Below are positions 7,210-14,665 of a stretch of 20,268 nucleotides of DNA, piece after piece (within the stretch, counting starts at the first letter, position 1; each line of letters starts with the position of its first letter). Under the pieces are notes generated by a model. That model made no database searches. It was not told the origin of the DNA and saw only the letters and a program-made list of their open reading frames with translations. This stretch comes from Gammaproteobacteria bacterium. GTDB lineage: Bacteria; Pseudomonadota; Gammaproteobacteria; UBA6429; Thiohalophilaceae. The stretch spans positions 1 to 20,268 of the forward strand of contig JAHEDA010000010.1 of assembly GCA_024641445.1 (NCBI GenBank), given 5' to 3'. Position numbers and translations under genes: made by a program.

Positions 7210-7935
7210 ATGGAAGATAAGACCAAGTCGCACCACCCAGGACTCGCCCCCATCAACGACACCATGCTGACGCGGGAGTCGTGGAAGATATTCCAGATCA
7301 TGGCCGAATTCGTCGAGGGCTTTGAGCGTCTGGCACGCATCAAGCCCTCGGTCAGCATCTTCGGTTCGGCGCGAACCAAACCCGACCACCCCTATTATGA
7401 GCTAACGGTGAAGATCGCCCGCGCCCTCTCCGACGCCGGTTTCTCCGTCGTCAGCGGTGGTGGTCCCGGCATCATGGAGGCCGCCAATAAGGGCGCCTTC
7501 GAGGGAAAATCCCCAAGCATAGGCCTTAATATTCAGCTCCCGCATGAGCAATCAGGTAATGGCTATCAAGACATCTCGCTGACCTTCCGCCACTTCTTCT
7601 CACGCAAGGTCATGTTCGTTAAATATGCTGCGGCGTATGTGGTCATGCCTGGCGGCTTCGGCACCCTGGACGAACTGGCCGAGATCCTGACCCTGGTACA
7701 GACCAACAAGACCCGCCGCATCCCGATCATCCTCGTGCACGCCCCCTTCTGGGAGGGACTGCTGGCTTGGTTCAAAAACACCCTCGTCACCGAAAAGGTG
7801 ATCAGCCCCGATGACCTTGACCTGGTACAGATCCTGGACAAGCCTGAAGACATCCTGAATGCTATCTTTAGCCACTATGAACACCGTGGCTTCGAGCCCT
7901 CCGCCGAAGAGGCGGAGACCCTGCTTAACCTGTAG
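7210..7935 (+). CDS. LOG-family protein (TIGR00730), nucleoside monophosphate phosphoribohydrolase-like
   Basis: Rossmann-fold protein of the LOG/lysine-decarboxylase-like family. Characterised members cleave nucleoside 5'-monophosphates to base and ribose 5-phosphate; the plant and some bacterial enzymes release cytokinins. The 241-residue product has both signature motifs: GGGPGIMEAANKG at 83-95 and PGGFGTLDE at 147-155, with the catalytic-type Arg/Lys at 132-133. Lysine decarboxylase activity, an old label for the family, is not expected. I take the ATG at 7210; a TTG at 7201 is in frame, and neither has a clear Shine-Dalgarno. A DUF2782 gene follows after 12 bp, so the two are probably one operon. 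The natural substrate cannot be read from the sequence. Confidence 0.9.
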   Translation: MEDKTKSHHPGLAPINDTMLTRESWKIFQIMAEFVEGFERLARIKPSVSIFGSARTKPDHPYYELTVKIARALSDAGFSVVSGGGPGIMEAANKGAFEGKSPSIGLNIQLPHEQSGNGYQDISLTFRHFFSRKVMFVKYAAAYVVMPGGFGTLDELAEILTLVQTNKTRRIPIILVHAPFWEGLLAWFKNTLVTEKVISPDDLDLVQILDKPEDILNAIFSHYEHRGFEPSAEEAETLLNL

Positions 7936-7947
7936 TCGAGTTTCCCG

Positions 7948-8262
7948 ATGCGCATACTGATCCCCACTTTGCTGTTGGCCCTGGCCACCCCCGCAATTGC
8001 TGCCAAGGACACTGCACCCCCGCCGCCGCTACCAACAGAGGGCGATAGCCTGCAAACGGAGCCCCAGGTCACCATCATTCAGCGCAACGATGAGGTGGTG
8101 GAGGAATACCGGGTGGGTGGGCGACTGCGCTACGCCAAGATTACCCCCAAGCATGGTCGCCCCTATTACATGTACGACAGCGATGGCGACGGTATCCTAG
8201 ACACCCGCAGCAATGATTTGAAAAATCCTCCGATTAACCGCTGGATACTCAAGACTTGGTGA
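7948..8262 (+). CDS. DUF2782 family exported protein
   Basis: A 104-residue protein of unknown function. The signal peptide covers about 1-19 (LLLALATPAIAA), then a Pro-rich linker (PPPPLP at 24-29), then a compact conserved domain. That domain contains VVEEYRVGGRLRYAKITPKHGRPYYM (50-75), a DSDGDG stretch at 77-82 that resembles a calcium-binding loop, and a C-terminal Trp-rich end (RWILKTW). This pattern is characteristic of DUF2782, a family found beside polA in many gammaproteobacteria. Likely periplasmic. It is cotranscribed with the LOG gene judging by the 12-bp gap. I do not know its role. Confidence 0.88.
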   Translation: MRILIPTLLLALATPAIAAKDTAPPPPLPTEGDSLQTEPQVTIIQRNDEVVEEYRVGGRLRYAKITPKHGRPYYMYDSDGDGILDTRSNDLKNPPINRWILKTW

Positions 8263-8326
8263 CACCACCTGTGGATAAGTATGTGAGTAATTCTCTCGGA
8301 CTAGTCAGCACTTACTCACGGTGGTG
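8263..8326. repeat. Bipartite nested inverted repeat after DUF2782
   Basis: CACCACC (8263-8269) pairs with GGTGGTG (8320-8326), and GTGAGTAA (8283-8290) pairs with TTACTCAC (8312-8319). The right-hand arms are directly adjacent, while the left arms are separated by 13 nt that include a DnaA-box consensus. Together they give 15 perfect base pairs with one large bulge. There is no U-tract, so it is not a standard intrinsic terminator, but it may end or stabilise the LOG-DUF2782 mRNA. Confidence 0.6.
8270..8278 (-). promoter_or_regulatory. DnaA-box consensus TTATCCACA
   Basis: The minus strand reads TTATCCACA, an exact match to the high-affinity DnaA box. It lies in the bulge of the nested inverted repeat. 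A single site can occur by chance; a second match lies 188 bp away in the same orientation. Confidence 0.35.
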
Positions 8327-8387
8327 CCCCCAATCCCAGACAAAGGATTCAGGAAAAGCACCCGCTATCTTTATAACTCAATGGGTT

Positions 8388-8456
8388 AGCAGAGTGATTA
8401 GCGGCCAGGCCCTTCTGTCCCTGTGGGCGACCTCGCTAAGTCATTGATTTTCTGCT
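8388..8456. repeat. Second nested inverted repeat upstream of the TRAP genes
   Basis: AGCAGA (8388-8393) pairs with TCTGCT (8451-8456), TTAGCG (8398-8403) with CGCTAA (8434-8439), and GCCC (8409-8412) with GGGC (8425-8428). This gives three collinear helices separated by small internal loops. On the plus strand it could fold as a leader RNA of the TRAP operon. The rest of the gene-free stretch 8263-8615 shows no gene and no recognised riboswitch. Confidence 0.45.
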
Positions 8457-8457
8457 C

Positions 8458-8466
8458 TGTGCATAA
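8458..8466 (-). promoter_or_regulatory. DnaA-box consensus TTATGCACA
   Basis: The minus strand reads TTATGCACA, matching TTATNCACA. It is in the same orientation as the site at 8270-8278 and immediately follows the second nested repeat. Confidence 0.3.
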
Positions 8467-8615
8467 CATACGGCATCAGACTAAGGTTAATCGGGTTAAC
8501 TCACCCTTAATCATTCACGAAACGGTGGGAATCCAGTAAATTCCGTCCCTTGGTCTCCGGCATTACCTCTCCGGGTAATAAGCACAATTTCAAACAAATC
8601 AGGGCCACCCAATCA

Positions 8616-9128
8616 ATGATGAATAGGCTGCACACCCACCTGGACCAGTTCAGCGAATGGACCGGTCGTCTTATCGCCTGGCTAACCCTGCTGATGGTCC
8701 TGGTCACCTTCGCCGTCGTCATTCTACGCTACGCCTTTAATCTGGGTTGGATCGGCATGCAGGAGTCCGTGACCTATCTGCACGCACTGGTATTCATGAT
8801 CGGCACCGCCTACACCCTCAAACACGAGGAGCACGTGCGGGTGGACATCTTTTACCGTGACATGTCGATGCGCCTTCGCGCCATCGTCGATCTGCTCGGT
8901 GCAATCTTCCTGCTCACCCCGGTGTGTGTGTTCATCCTCTGGATGAGCTGGAAATATGTCTTCACCTCCTGGTCGATAACCGAGGGCTCGGGCGACCCTG
9001 GTGGACTGCCCTGGGTCTATTTGCTCAAGACCACTATGTTGCTCATGCCACTATTGATGCTGTTGCAGGGACTGTCCCAGGCACTCAAGTCCTGGCTGGT
9101 CATTGCTGACGGGGGTAAATCCGCATGA
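8616..9128 (+). CDS. TRAP transporter small permease (DctQ-like)
   Basis: Small membrane subunit of a tripartite ATP-independent periplasmic transporter, which imports organic acids with a sodium gradient. The 170-residue product has four membrane helices (about 19-40, 54-71, 90-111 and 138-157). It also carries the conserved stretch EEHVRVDIFY at 71-80 after helix 2. It resembles the mannitol/chloroaromatic branch rather than classical DctQ. The ATG at 8616 (another follows at once) is preferred over a TTG at 8550, because the extra residues would be hydrophilic and unlike the family; only a distant AGGG precedes it. It overlaps the large subunit gene by ATGA. Confidence 0.92.
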   Translation: MMNRLHTHLDQFSEWTGRLIAWLTLLMVLVTFAVVILRYAFNLGWIGMQESVTYLHALVFMIGTAYTLKHEEHVRVDIFYRDMSMRLRAIVDLLGAIFLLTPVCVFILWMSWKYVFTSWSITEGSGDPGGLPWVYLLKTTMLLMPLLMLLQGLSQALKSWLVIADGGKSA

Positions 9129-10510
9129 GTGAATACATGGACCTCCTCATGTTCGGCATGGTCTGCGTGGTGCTGCTCGCCGGCTATCCGGTGGCGTTTA
9201 CCCTCGGCGGCGTGGCGCTGGTATTCGCACTGATCGGCGTCGTCACCGGCACCTTCAATGAATCCTTCCTCCAATTCATGCCCAACCGTCTCTACGGGAT
9301 CATGACTAACACCACCCTCATCGCCGTGCCGTTATTTGTCTTCATGGGGGTGATGCTGGAACGTTCACGCGTCGCCGACAAACTGCTCGACACCATGGCC
9401 GGGCTGTTTGGCTCACTGCGCGGTGGGCTGGGGTTCTCTGTGATTATCGTCGGTATGCTAATGGCGGCCAGCACCGGCATCGTCGGCGCCACGGTCGTCA
9501 CCATGGGCCTACTCTCGCTCCCTACCATGTTGCGGCGCGGCTACGACCCGGCCATCAGTACCGGCACCATCTGTGCCTCGGGGACGCTGGGTCAGATTAT
9601 CCCGCCCTCGATCATCCTGGTCCTGCTCGGCGACGTGCTCTCGGCCGCCTATCAACAGGCGCAGCTTAGTCAGGGCATTTACTCTCCCGAACCGGTCTCT
9701 GTGGGTGACCTGTTCGTCGGCGCGCTGATCCCCGGCCTGATCCTGGTGGTGTTATATCTGGTCTATCTGGTGGGCGTTGCGATATTCCAGCCCAAACTGA
9801 TGCCTGCGATTCCCGTCGAGGACCGTCAGACCAACCGTAATGACATCATCAAGCAGATCATCGTCGCGCTGTTTCCCCCGCTACTGTTGATCCTGGCCGT
9901 ACTCGGTTCAATCATCGCGGGCGTCGCAACCCCCACCGAAGCGGCCTCAGTGGGCGCGATTGGCTCCATCGTGCTGGCCATTGGACAACGACAATTCAAT
10001 CTAAAGATTCTTAACGAAGTAATGACCAGCACCGTGCGGATTACCAGTATGGTGTTTTTGATCTTCATCGGTGCCTCGATCTTCTCACTCGTCTTCCGTG
10101 GCTTCGGTGGTGATGAGACCGTGCGCGAGTTGCTGACCAATCTGCCCGGTGGTGCCTTCGGTGCCATGACCGCCGTGATGCTGGTCATGTTCCTGCTCGG
10201 CTTCATCCTCGACTTCATCGAGATCACCTTTGTGGTGGTGCCGATTGTTGCACCCATCCTGCTGGGCATGGGCCTCAACCCGGTCTGGCTCGGCATCATG
10301 CTGGCGGTGAACCTGCAAACCTCGTTCCTCACACCACCCTTCGGCTTTGCCCTATTTTATTTGCGCGGAGTTGCACCACCCTCGGTCACTACCGGGCAGA
10401 TTTATCGCGGTGTGATCCCCTTCATCATCATTCAGCTGATCACCCTCGCCATGCTCGCCATCTGGCCGGAACTGGCGACATGGTTGCCCACACAGGTGTA
10501 CGGTAAGTAG
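9125..10510 (+). CDS. TRAP transporter large permease (DctM-like)
   Basis: The transport channel subunit of the TRAP system, 461 residues with about 12 membrane helices. Family motifs are present: AASTGIVGATV at 114-124, ASGTLGQIIPPS at 151-162, and PTEAASVGAIG in the second half of the internally repeated fold. The start overlaps the small subunit stop, so the two are coupled. No gene for the periplasmic binding protein (DctP/TakP type) lies within the window, although the neighbouring genes are complete, so the binding protein must be encoded elsewhere. The substrate cannot be determined; the adjacent HBM-type chemoreceptor hints at an organic acid. Confidence 0.93.
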   Translation: MSEYMDLLMFGMVCVVLLAGYPVAFTLGGVALVFALIGVVTGTFNESFLQFMPNRLYGIMTNTTLIAVPLFVFMGVMLERSRVADKLLDTMAGLFGSLRGGLGFSVIIVGMLMAASTGIVGATVVTMGLLSLPTMLRRGYDPAISTGTICASGTLGQIIPPSIILVLLGDVLSAAYQQAQLSQGIYSPEPVSVGDLFVGALIPGLILVVLYLVYLVGVAIFQPKLMPAIPVEDRQTNRNDIIKQIIVALFPPLLLILAVLGSIIAGVATPTEAASVGAIGSIVLAIGQRQFNLKILNEVMTSTVRITSMVFLIFIGASIFSLVFRGFGGDETVRELLTNLPGGAFGAMTAVMLVMFLLGFILDFIEITFVVVPIVAPILLGMGLNPVWLGIMLAVNLQTSFLTPPFGFALFYLRGVAPPSVTTGQIYRGVIPFIIIQLITLAMLAIWPELATWLPTQVYGK

Positions 10511-10632
10511 CCTTTCTTTATTATTGATTGCGGCAAGCTGGTGAGGGCTTGTATCCCACTATGCTCTGTTCATATCGAGCCGCACCATTATTGCTCATAC
10601 CTGCATCAAAAATACGGCCAATACTTTTGACC

Positions 10633-10660
10633 TCAAGTAATACCCTACAGCGAACGATAT
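10633..10660 (+). promoter_or_regulatory. Candidate sigma-28 (FliA) promoter of the chemoreceptor gene
   Basis: TCAAGTAA (10633-10640), a 12-bp spacer, then AACGATAT (10653-10660). These resemble the FliA elements TAAAGTTT (TCAAG in many pseudomonads) and GCCGATAA, with spacing one base longer than the E. coli optimum. It lies about 50 bp before the presumed MCP start, in a 200-bp gap after the TRAP operon. Chemoreceptor genes are typical FliA targets, which raises its likelihood. Confidence 0.5.
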
Positions 10661-10713
10661 ATTTTTACCCCCCACGGATTTTCGTCGCTATCGGTGCGAT
10701 AGCTGGGCTACAC

Positions 10714-12618
10714 ATGGATAAGAGAAAACCAACAATGAAACTCAAGTTTGACCGCCAAACCATCAAATTCAAACTCTTTCTCGCCAGCACTCTTACGGCC
10801 GTCGCTATGTTGGGCACGCTGCTGCTGCAGATGTATTTCAACTATGAGATCGAGCGGCTTGAAGACCGCCGCGTCGATGTCCATAAGATTAACGCCGGTA
10901 TGTTAATGCTACGTCGTAATGAAAAGGACTTTCTCGCCCGTAACGAGATGAAGTACTCGAAGGAATTTACCGAGAATCACGCCAAACTCATGCAGATTGT
11001 TGATGAGATGGATCGCGACCTCAGTGGACATGGCCACACTGGTGTCCTGGCCTCCTTGCAGACCATCTTGAATCAGTACGCCAATCAATTTGGCAAGCTC
11101 GCGATATTAGAACAAAAGATCGGCCTCACCCCGGAGACAGGCCTCTATGGCAGCCTGCGCAATGCGGTGCATGATGCCGAGGCCCAGATCAAGACCATCA
11201 ATGACGACAAGCTGGCCAAGGATATGTTAATGCTACGGCGGCACGAGAAGGACTTCATGCTGCGCAGCAATACCAAATATGTCGATGAGTTCAACCAGGG
11301 CTTTGACATCTTTCAGCGTGACCTCGGCAATAGCCGCCACAATGCCGAGACTCAGGCCAACATCAGCAAGGCCATGGCACAGTACAAACATGATTTTTTG
11401 GCCCTGGTCGATGGCTACATCGAACGCGGCCTTTCCAGTAAGGAGGGCATGCATGGCAAGATGCGTGACACTATCCACCAATCCGAGACCATCATCGAAG
11501 ACACCCGCGAAAAGGTACTGGAAAAAATTAACTCTTATGTAAATCAAATAAACATCATTTCAATTGCGATAAGTGTGCTGCTAACCGTGATGATTGTCGG
11601 ACTCCTCGTTACAATCTCCTCACGTATCGCTCGAAATGTCGCAAATCTCTCCGACGTGATGTCTGATGCCTGCCGCAACAAGGACCTGACCCGTCGCGCC
11701 TCACAACAGGGTAAGGACGAAGTCGCCAACATGGCGACCGTCTTCAACACCATGATGGATGAGTTCCAGGTATTATTGCGTCAGGTACTGGGCTCGGCCG
11801 ATCAACTCAGTGCCGCCGCCCACGAACTCTCTGCCATCACAGAGCAGACCAATCAGGGCATGGCACGCCAGCAATCAGAGATTGACCAGGTTGCCACCGC
11901 GATGAATGAGATGACCGCAACCGTACAAGAAGTTGCGCGCAGTGCGGGCCAGGCCGCGAGCGCCTCTGCGGCTGCCGACGAAGAGGCCACGACCGGACAA
12001 CAAGTGGTCAAGACCAATAGTGAGAGTATTCGCCGCCTCGCCAGTGAAGTTCACAACTCCGCCAATGCGATTGATACCTTGGGCAAGGAAAGCGAAAACA
12101 TTGGTACCGTATTGAACGTTATCCGTGAGATCGCCGAGCAGACCAATCTGCTCGCCCTCAACGCCGCCATCGAGGCAGCACGCGCTGGTGAACAGGGGCG
12201 TGGCTTTGCCGTGGTCGCCGATGAGGTGCGCCACCTCGCACAGCGCAGTCAGCAATCCACCCAGGAGATCCAGACCATCGTCGAACGCCTGCAAGAGAGT
12301 TCACGTGCCGCGGTCAAGGCCATGGAACATGGCGAGGAGCAAGCCAGGGAAAGCGTGACGCATGCCGACTCGGTAGCACGTTCACTCGACACCATTCTCG
12401 GTGCCGTTGATAAGATCAAGACTATGAATCTACAAATCGCCAGTGCCGCCGAGGAACAAACCTCGGTTGCAGAGGAGATTAATAAAAATATTTCCAATAT
12501 CACCAATGTTGCGGAAGAGACCTTGCAAGGCGCCAATCAAACGACCCAAACCAGCAACGCCCTGGCACAACTCTCACAAGAACTCCTCACCCGTGTACAG
12601 CAATTCCGCGTTGGCTAA
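10714..12618 (+). CDS. Methyl-accepting chemotaxis protein with HBM-type double-bundle sensor
   Basis: Transmembrane chemoreceptor signalling through CheA/CheW. The 634-residue product has membrane helix 1 (about 20-43), a ~240-residue periplasmic all-helical sensor, helix 2 (281-302), HAMP (303-356) and a cytoplasmic signalling domain. The hairpin tip reads EIAEQTNLLALNAAIEAARA (472-491), continuing to about 519. The sensor is internally duplicated: MLMLRRNEKDF (63-73) recurs as MLMLRRHEKDF (171-181), and GLYGSLRNAVHDAE (143-156) recurs as GMHGKMRDTIHQSE (245-258). This matches the helical bimodular (HBM) domain of McpS-like receptors, which bind TCA-cycle acids. No C-terminal CheR-tether pentapeptide is present. 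Start choice between ATG 10714 and ATG 10735 is open because both ribosome-binding sites are weak. Confidence 0.93.
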   Translation: MDKRKPTMKLKFDRQTIKFKLFLASTLTAVAMLGTLLLQMYFNYEIERLEDRRVDVHKINAGMLMLRRNEKDFLARNEMKYSKEFTENHAKLMQIVDEMDRDLSGHGHTGVLASLQTILNQYANQFGKLAILEQKIGLTPETGLYGSLRNAVHDAEAQIKTINDDKLAKDMLMLRRHEKDFMLRSNTKYVDEFNQGFDIFQRDLGNSRHNAETQANISKAMAQYKHDFLALVDGYIERGLSSKEGMHGKMRDTIHQSETIIEDTREKVLEKINSYVNQINIISIAISVLLTVMIVGLLVTISSRIARNVANLSDVMSDACRNKDLTRRASQQGKDEVANMATVFNTMMDEFQVLLRQVLGSADQLSAAAHELSAITEQTNQGMARQQSEIDQVATAMNEMTATVQEVARSAGQAASASAAADEEATTGQQVVKTNSESIRRLASEVHNSANAIDTLGKESENIGTVLNVIREIAEQTNLLALNAAIEAARAGEQGRGFAVVADEVRHLAQRSQQSTQEIQTIVERLQESSRAAVKAMEHGEEQARESVTHADSVARSLDTILGAVDKIKTMNLQIASAAEEQTSVAEEINKNISNITNVAEETLQGANQTTQTSNALAQLSQELLTRVQQFRVG

Positions 12619-12643
12619 TTCACTTCATTGATACACAATAATC

Positions 12644-12665
12644 GCCCGCTATGTGCGGGCCTTTT
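12644..12665 (+). terminator. Rho-independent terminator of the MCP gene
   Basis: GCCCGC (12644-12649), 5-nt loop, GCGGGC (12655-12660), then CTTTTG. It lies 26 bp after the MCP stop on the plus strand. The short T-run is moderate, but the stem is perfect. Confidence 0.75.
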
Positions 12666-12692
12666 GTCGCACAAATACGGCATAATCTAGCC

Positions 12693-13361
12693 ATGACAAG
12701 CCGTTTCAATGACCACTTTTCGGGCCACGCAGGGGACTACTCACGTTTTCGACCTGGCTATCCAGAAGAGCTTTACAGCTGGTTGACCCGGCAAACTGCT
12801 GCGCATGATCTCGCCTGGGACTGTGCCGCCGGCAGCGGTCAGGCCGCCGCTGCCTTGGCGACTCACTATCAGCAGGTCATCGCCAGCGATGCGAGTGCCG
12901 AACAGGTCGCGAATGCCGATCGCGGCCACGCCAACATCAGCTATCAAACCTTCCCGGCGGAACAGACCCCGCTTGAGAGGGCGAGTCTTGACCTCATTAC
13001 AGCAGCCCAGGCGCTGCACCGCATCACACCGGAAGTTGATCGCATCATTGACTCGTACTACGAGAAAGTCGTTGGCCCCTATTGGCCACCTGAGCATCGC
13101 ATGATTGAGACCGGCTACAGTGACATCGCGTTTCCATTTGATGAGATAGAGGTACCCAGATTCCCCATGCAAACGGCATGGACACTGCCGCAACTGCTTG
13201 GCTATATCGATATCTGGTCCGCCACGAAGCGCTATAGTAAAGTAAATGGTCAGTCACCTATCCCCGCCCTGCACGAACAACTCTTATCCGAGTGCGATGA
13301 GCCTGAGACAGCACGCACCATAAGCTGGCCACTGCATATTCGTGTCGGTCGCTTATCGTAA
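12693..13361 (+). CDS. Class I SAM-dependent methyltransferase, apparently with an internal deletion
   Basis: The N-terminal half has the family opening FNDHFSGHAGDYSRFRPGYP (5-24), the SAM-binding motif DCAAGSGQ (43-50), an acidic DAS (66-68) and ITAAQALH (102-109). The C-terminal half has YYEKVVGPYWPPEHR (122-136) and the WPLHIRVGRLS end. As I recall full-length relatives of about 250 residues, ALH is normally followed by a WFD...Y...VL.PGG block containing strand beta-5 before the segment that resumes here at ITPEVDRI. About 30 residues are missing at 109/110 (near base 13020) with the frame kept. At 222 residues the enzyme is probably impaired. A CATAAT 6 bp before the ATG and no Shine-Dalgarno would fit a leaderless transcript. 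msrB follows 23 bp later. Confidence 0.8.
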   Translation: MTSRFNDHFSGHAGDYSRFRPGYPEELYSWLTRQTAAHDLAWDCAAGSGQAAAALATHYQQVIASDASAEQVANADRGHANISYQTFPAEQTPLERASLDLITAAQALHRITPEVDRIIDSYYEKVVGPYWPPEHRMIETGYSDIAFPFDEIEVPRFPMQTAWTLPQLLGYIDIWSATKRYSKVNGQSPIPALHEQLLSECDEPETARTISWPLHIRVGRLS

Positions 13362-13384
13362 TAAAACAGTACTGGAGTTCTGAT

Positions 13385-13768
13385 ATGAGTAAGGATTTAC
13401 CCAATCTCGATCAACTTACCGACGAACAACGCTATGTCACGCAACAGAAGGGCACCGAGCGCCCATTCACCGGAGCGTACTGGAATAGTAAAGACAAGGG
13501 TCACTATCTATGCGTAGTGTGTGGTGAACCACTATTCAGCTCCGAGACAAAATTTGATTCCGGTACCGGCTGGCCGAGTTTTTTTCAGCCGCTAAAAACC
13601 GACGCAGTGGAGGAAGATCATGACCATTCACATGGCATGCACCGCGTTGAGGTGCATTGCAAAAGGTGTGGTGCGCACCTGGGGCATGTGTTTCCTGATG
13701 GGCCGCAACCAACCGGGCTGCGGTATTGCATTAATTCTGCATCACTAAAGATTGAAAAGAAGGACTAG
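13385..13768 (+). CDS. msrB: Peptide-methionine (R)-S-oxide reductase
   Basis: Repairs oxidised methionine by reducing the R-sulfoxide, cytoplasmic and thioredoxin-dependent. The 127-residue protein is a complete single-domain MsrB. The structural zinc site is C43/C46 and C92/C95; the active-site block GHVFPDGPQPTGLRYCINSASL carries the catalytic cysteine at 115. The SGTGWPSF segment (59-66) has Thr where some relatives carry a resolving Cys, so recycling may depend on direct thioredoxin attack. A good Shine-Dalgarno (GGAG, 8 nt spacing) supports the ATG. No clear terminator follows; the 57 bp to the convergent gene hold only a short CACTTG/CAAGTG hairpin. Confidence 0.95.
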   Translation: MSKDLPNLDQLTDEQRYVTQQKGTERPFTGAYWNSKDKGHYLCVVCGEPLFSSETKFDSGTGWPSFFQPLKTDAVEEDHDHSHGMHRVEVHCKRCGAHLGHVFPDGPQPTGLRYCINSASLKIEKKD

Positions 13769-13825
13769 CCTGTAACTTTTTTTAAAATTAACGCCGACAC
13801 TTGAACGCAAGTGACAAAACACTGT

Positions 13826-14656
13826 TCAGCTCAATTTACTGAGCTTATCGTGATTTTCAACAAGCCACTGATCTAACACTTGTCGATTATCCATATTCCA
13901 GGGATGAAACCACGGACTCAAGTAGCGTATTCCATGAATTACAACGTGCCAGCCAACACCGCCTATCCCCCAAAAGAATCGTGTCGCCTGAAATAGCGTC
14001 TTGGGTAAACGTGTCAAATTAAGACAGCCATCCCGCCACAGCATATTGAGATAGATGCGGGTAAAGATCATCGAAAACTCCAGACCGACGATTGCAAATG
14101 AGAATATCCGCCATAGCCACTTGCCGCCAGCGGCCTGGTACAGATCAAAGCATACGGCCTTGTGTTCAGTCTCCTCTGCGGCGTGCCATCCCCAAATCAG
14201 CTTCATTGTCTGTGGTGACGCCTTAAAGACCTCCGGGTGTTTGAGCACATAATTTCCCAATACGGCAGTAAAGTGCTCGTAGGCACAGACGAAAGCCAGT
14301 TTCTGAATTGGTCTCAGATGCTTGTCGGACTCCTTCTCCAGCCATTCGATATAGTTATACGCCACATTTTTATATCCGAGTCGCTCCAGGTTTTCATTGT
14401 AGTGCTGATGGTGCTTGGTGTGCATGGCCTCTTGCATGACAAATGCCTTGATATCCACCGCTAATTCTGGTGACAAGACCAGCCCCTCCTGTCGGCTTAC
14501 CTCGGTGGCTGCCTTGATAAAGAAACGCTCGCCCTGGGGAAACACAAACGAGAGCGCATTAAACACATGACTAGAGGCTGGATTGTTGTTGTTCCAGTGC
14601 CGGTCAAATCCCTTGCTCCAGTCGATGAGTGGAATACGTGCAGTAATATGTGTCAT
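13826..14656 (-). CDS. PF10118-family metal-dependent hydrolase-like (ferritin-like di-iron) protein
   Basis: A 276-residue member of the family annotated as predicted metal-dependent hydrolase (COG3687). The metal ligands resemble those of di-iron four-helix proteins: E43 in QGERFF, QEAMH with E76 and H79, YEH with E127 and H128, and EETEH at 161-165. Hydrophobic stretches around 178-200 and 225-240 suggest membrane association. The substrate is unknown and the hydrolase label is not well proven; an oxidase or oxygenase role is also conceivable. It is the last gene of a cluster, starting 9 bp after the DUF3465 gene. A palindrome AGCTCA/TGAGCT overlaps its final codons. Confidence 0.88.
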   Translation of the reverse strand: MTHITARIPLIDWSKGFDRHWNNNNPASSHVFNALSFVFPQGERFFIKAATEVSRQEGLVLSPELAVDIKAFVMQEAMHTKHHQHYNENLERLGYKNVAYNYIEWLEKESDKHLRPIQKLAFVCAYEHFTAVLGNYVLKHPEVFKASPQTMKLIWGWHAAEETEHKAVCFDLYQAAGGKWLWRIFSFAIVGLEFSMIFTRIYLNMLWRDGCLNLTRLPKTLFQATRFFWGIGGVGWHVVIHGIRYLSPWFHPWNMDNRQVLDQWLVENHDKLSKLS

Positions 14657-14665
14657 AACCTCTCT

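Noticed and set aside
8350..8440. tRNA-like stretch: a D-arm-like ACTC...GGGTTAGC...GAGT pairing at about 8377-8395.
   Set aside because: The loop is too long and no anticodon or T-arm can be drawn in register after it; no CCA-adjacent acceptor stem was found.
8263..8615. Replication origin.
   Set aside because: Only two DnaA boxes, no AT-rich unwinding region and no dnaA, dnaN, rpmH or gidA neighbour.
9826..10332. A 168-codon minus-strand frame inside the TRAP large permease.
   Set aside because: Low-complexity Met/Ser/Thr-rich translation antisense to a well-conserved permease, no ribosome-binding site.
11233..12536. Minus-strand frames opposite the chemoreceptor gene.
   Set aside because: Antisense shadows created by the biased codon pattern of the helical MCP; no independent support.
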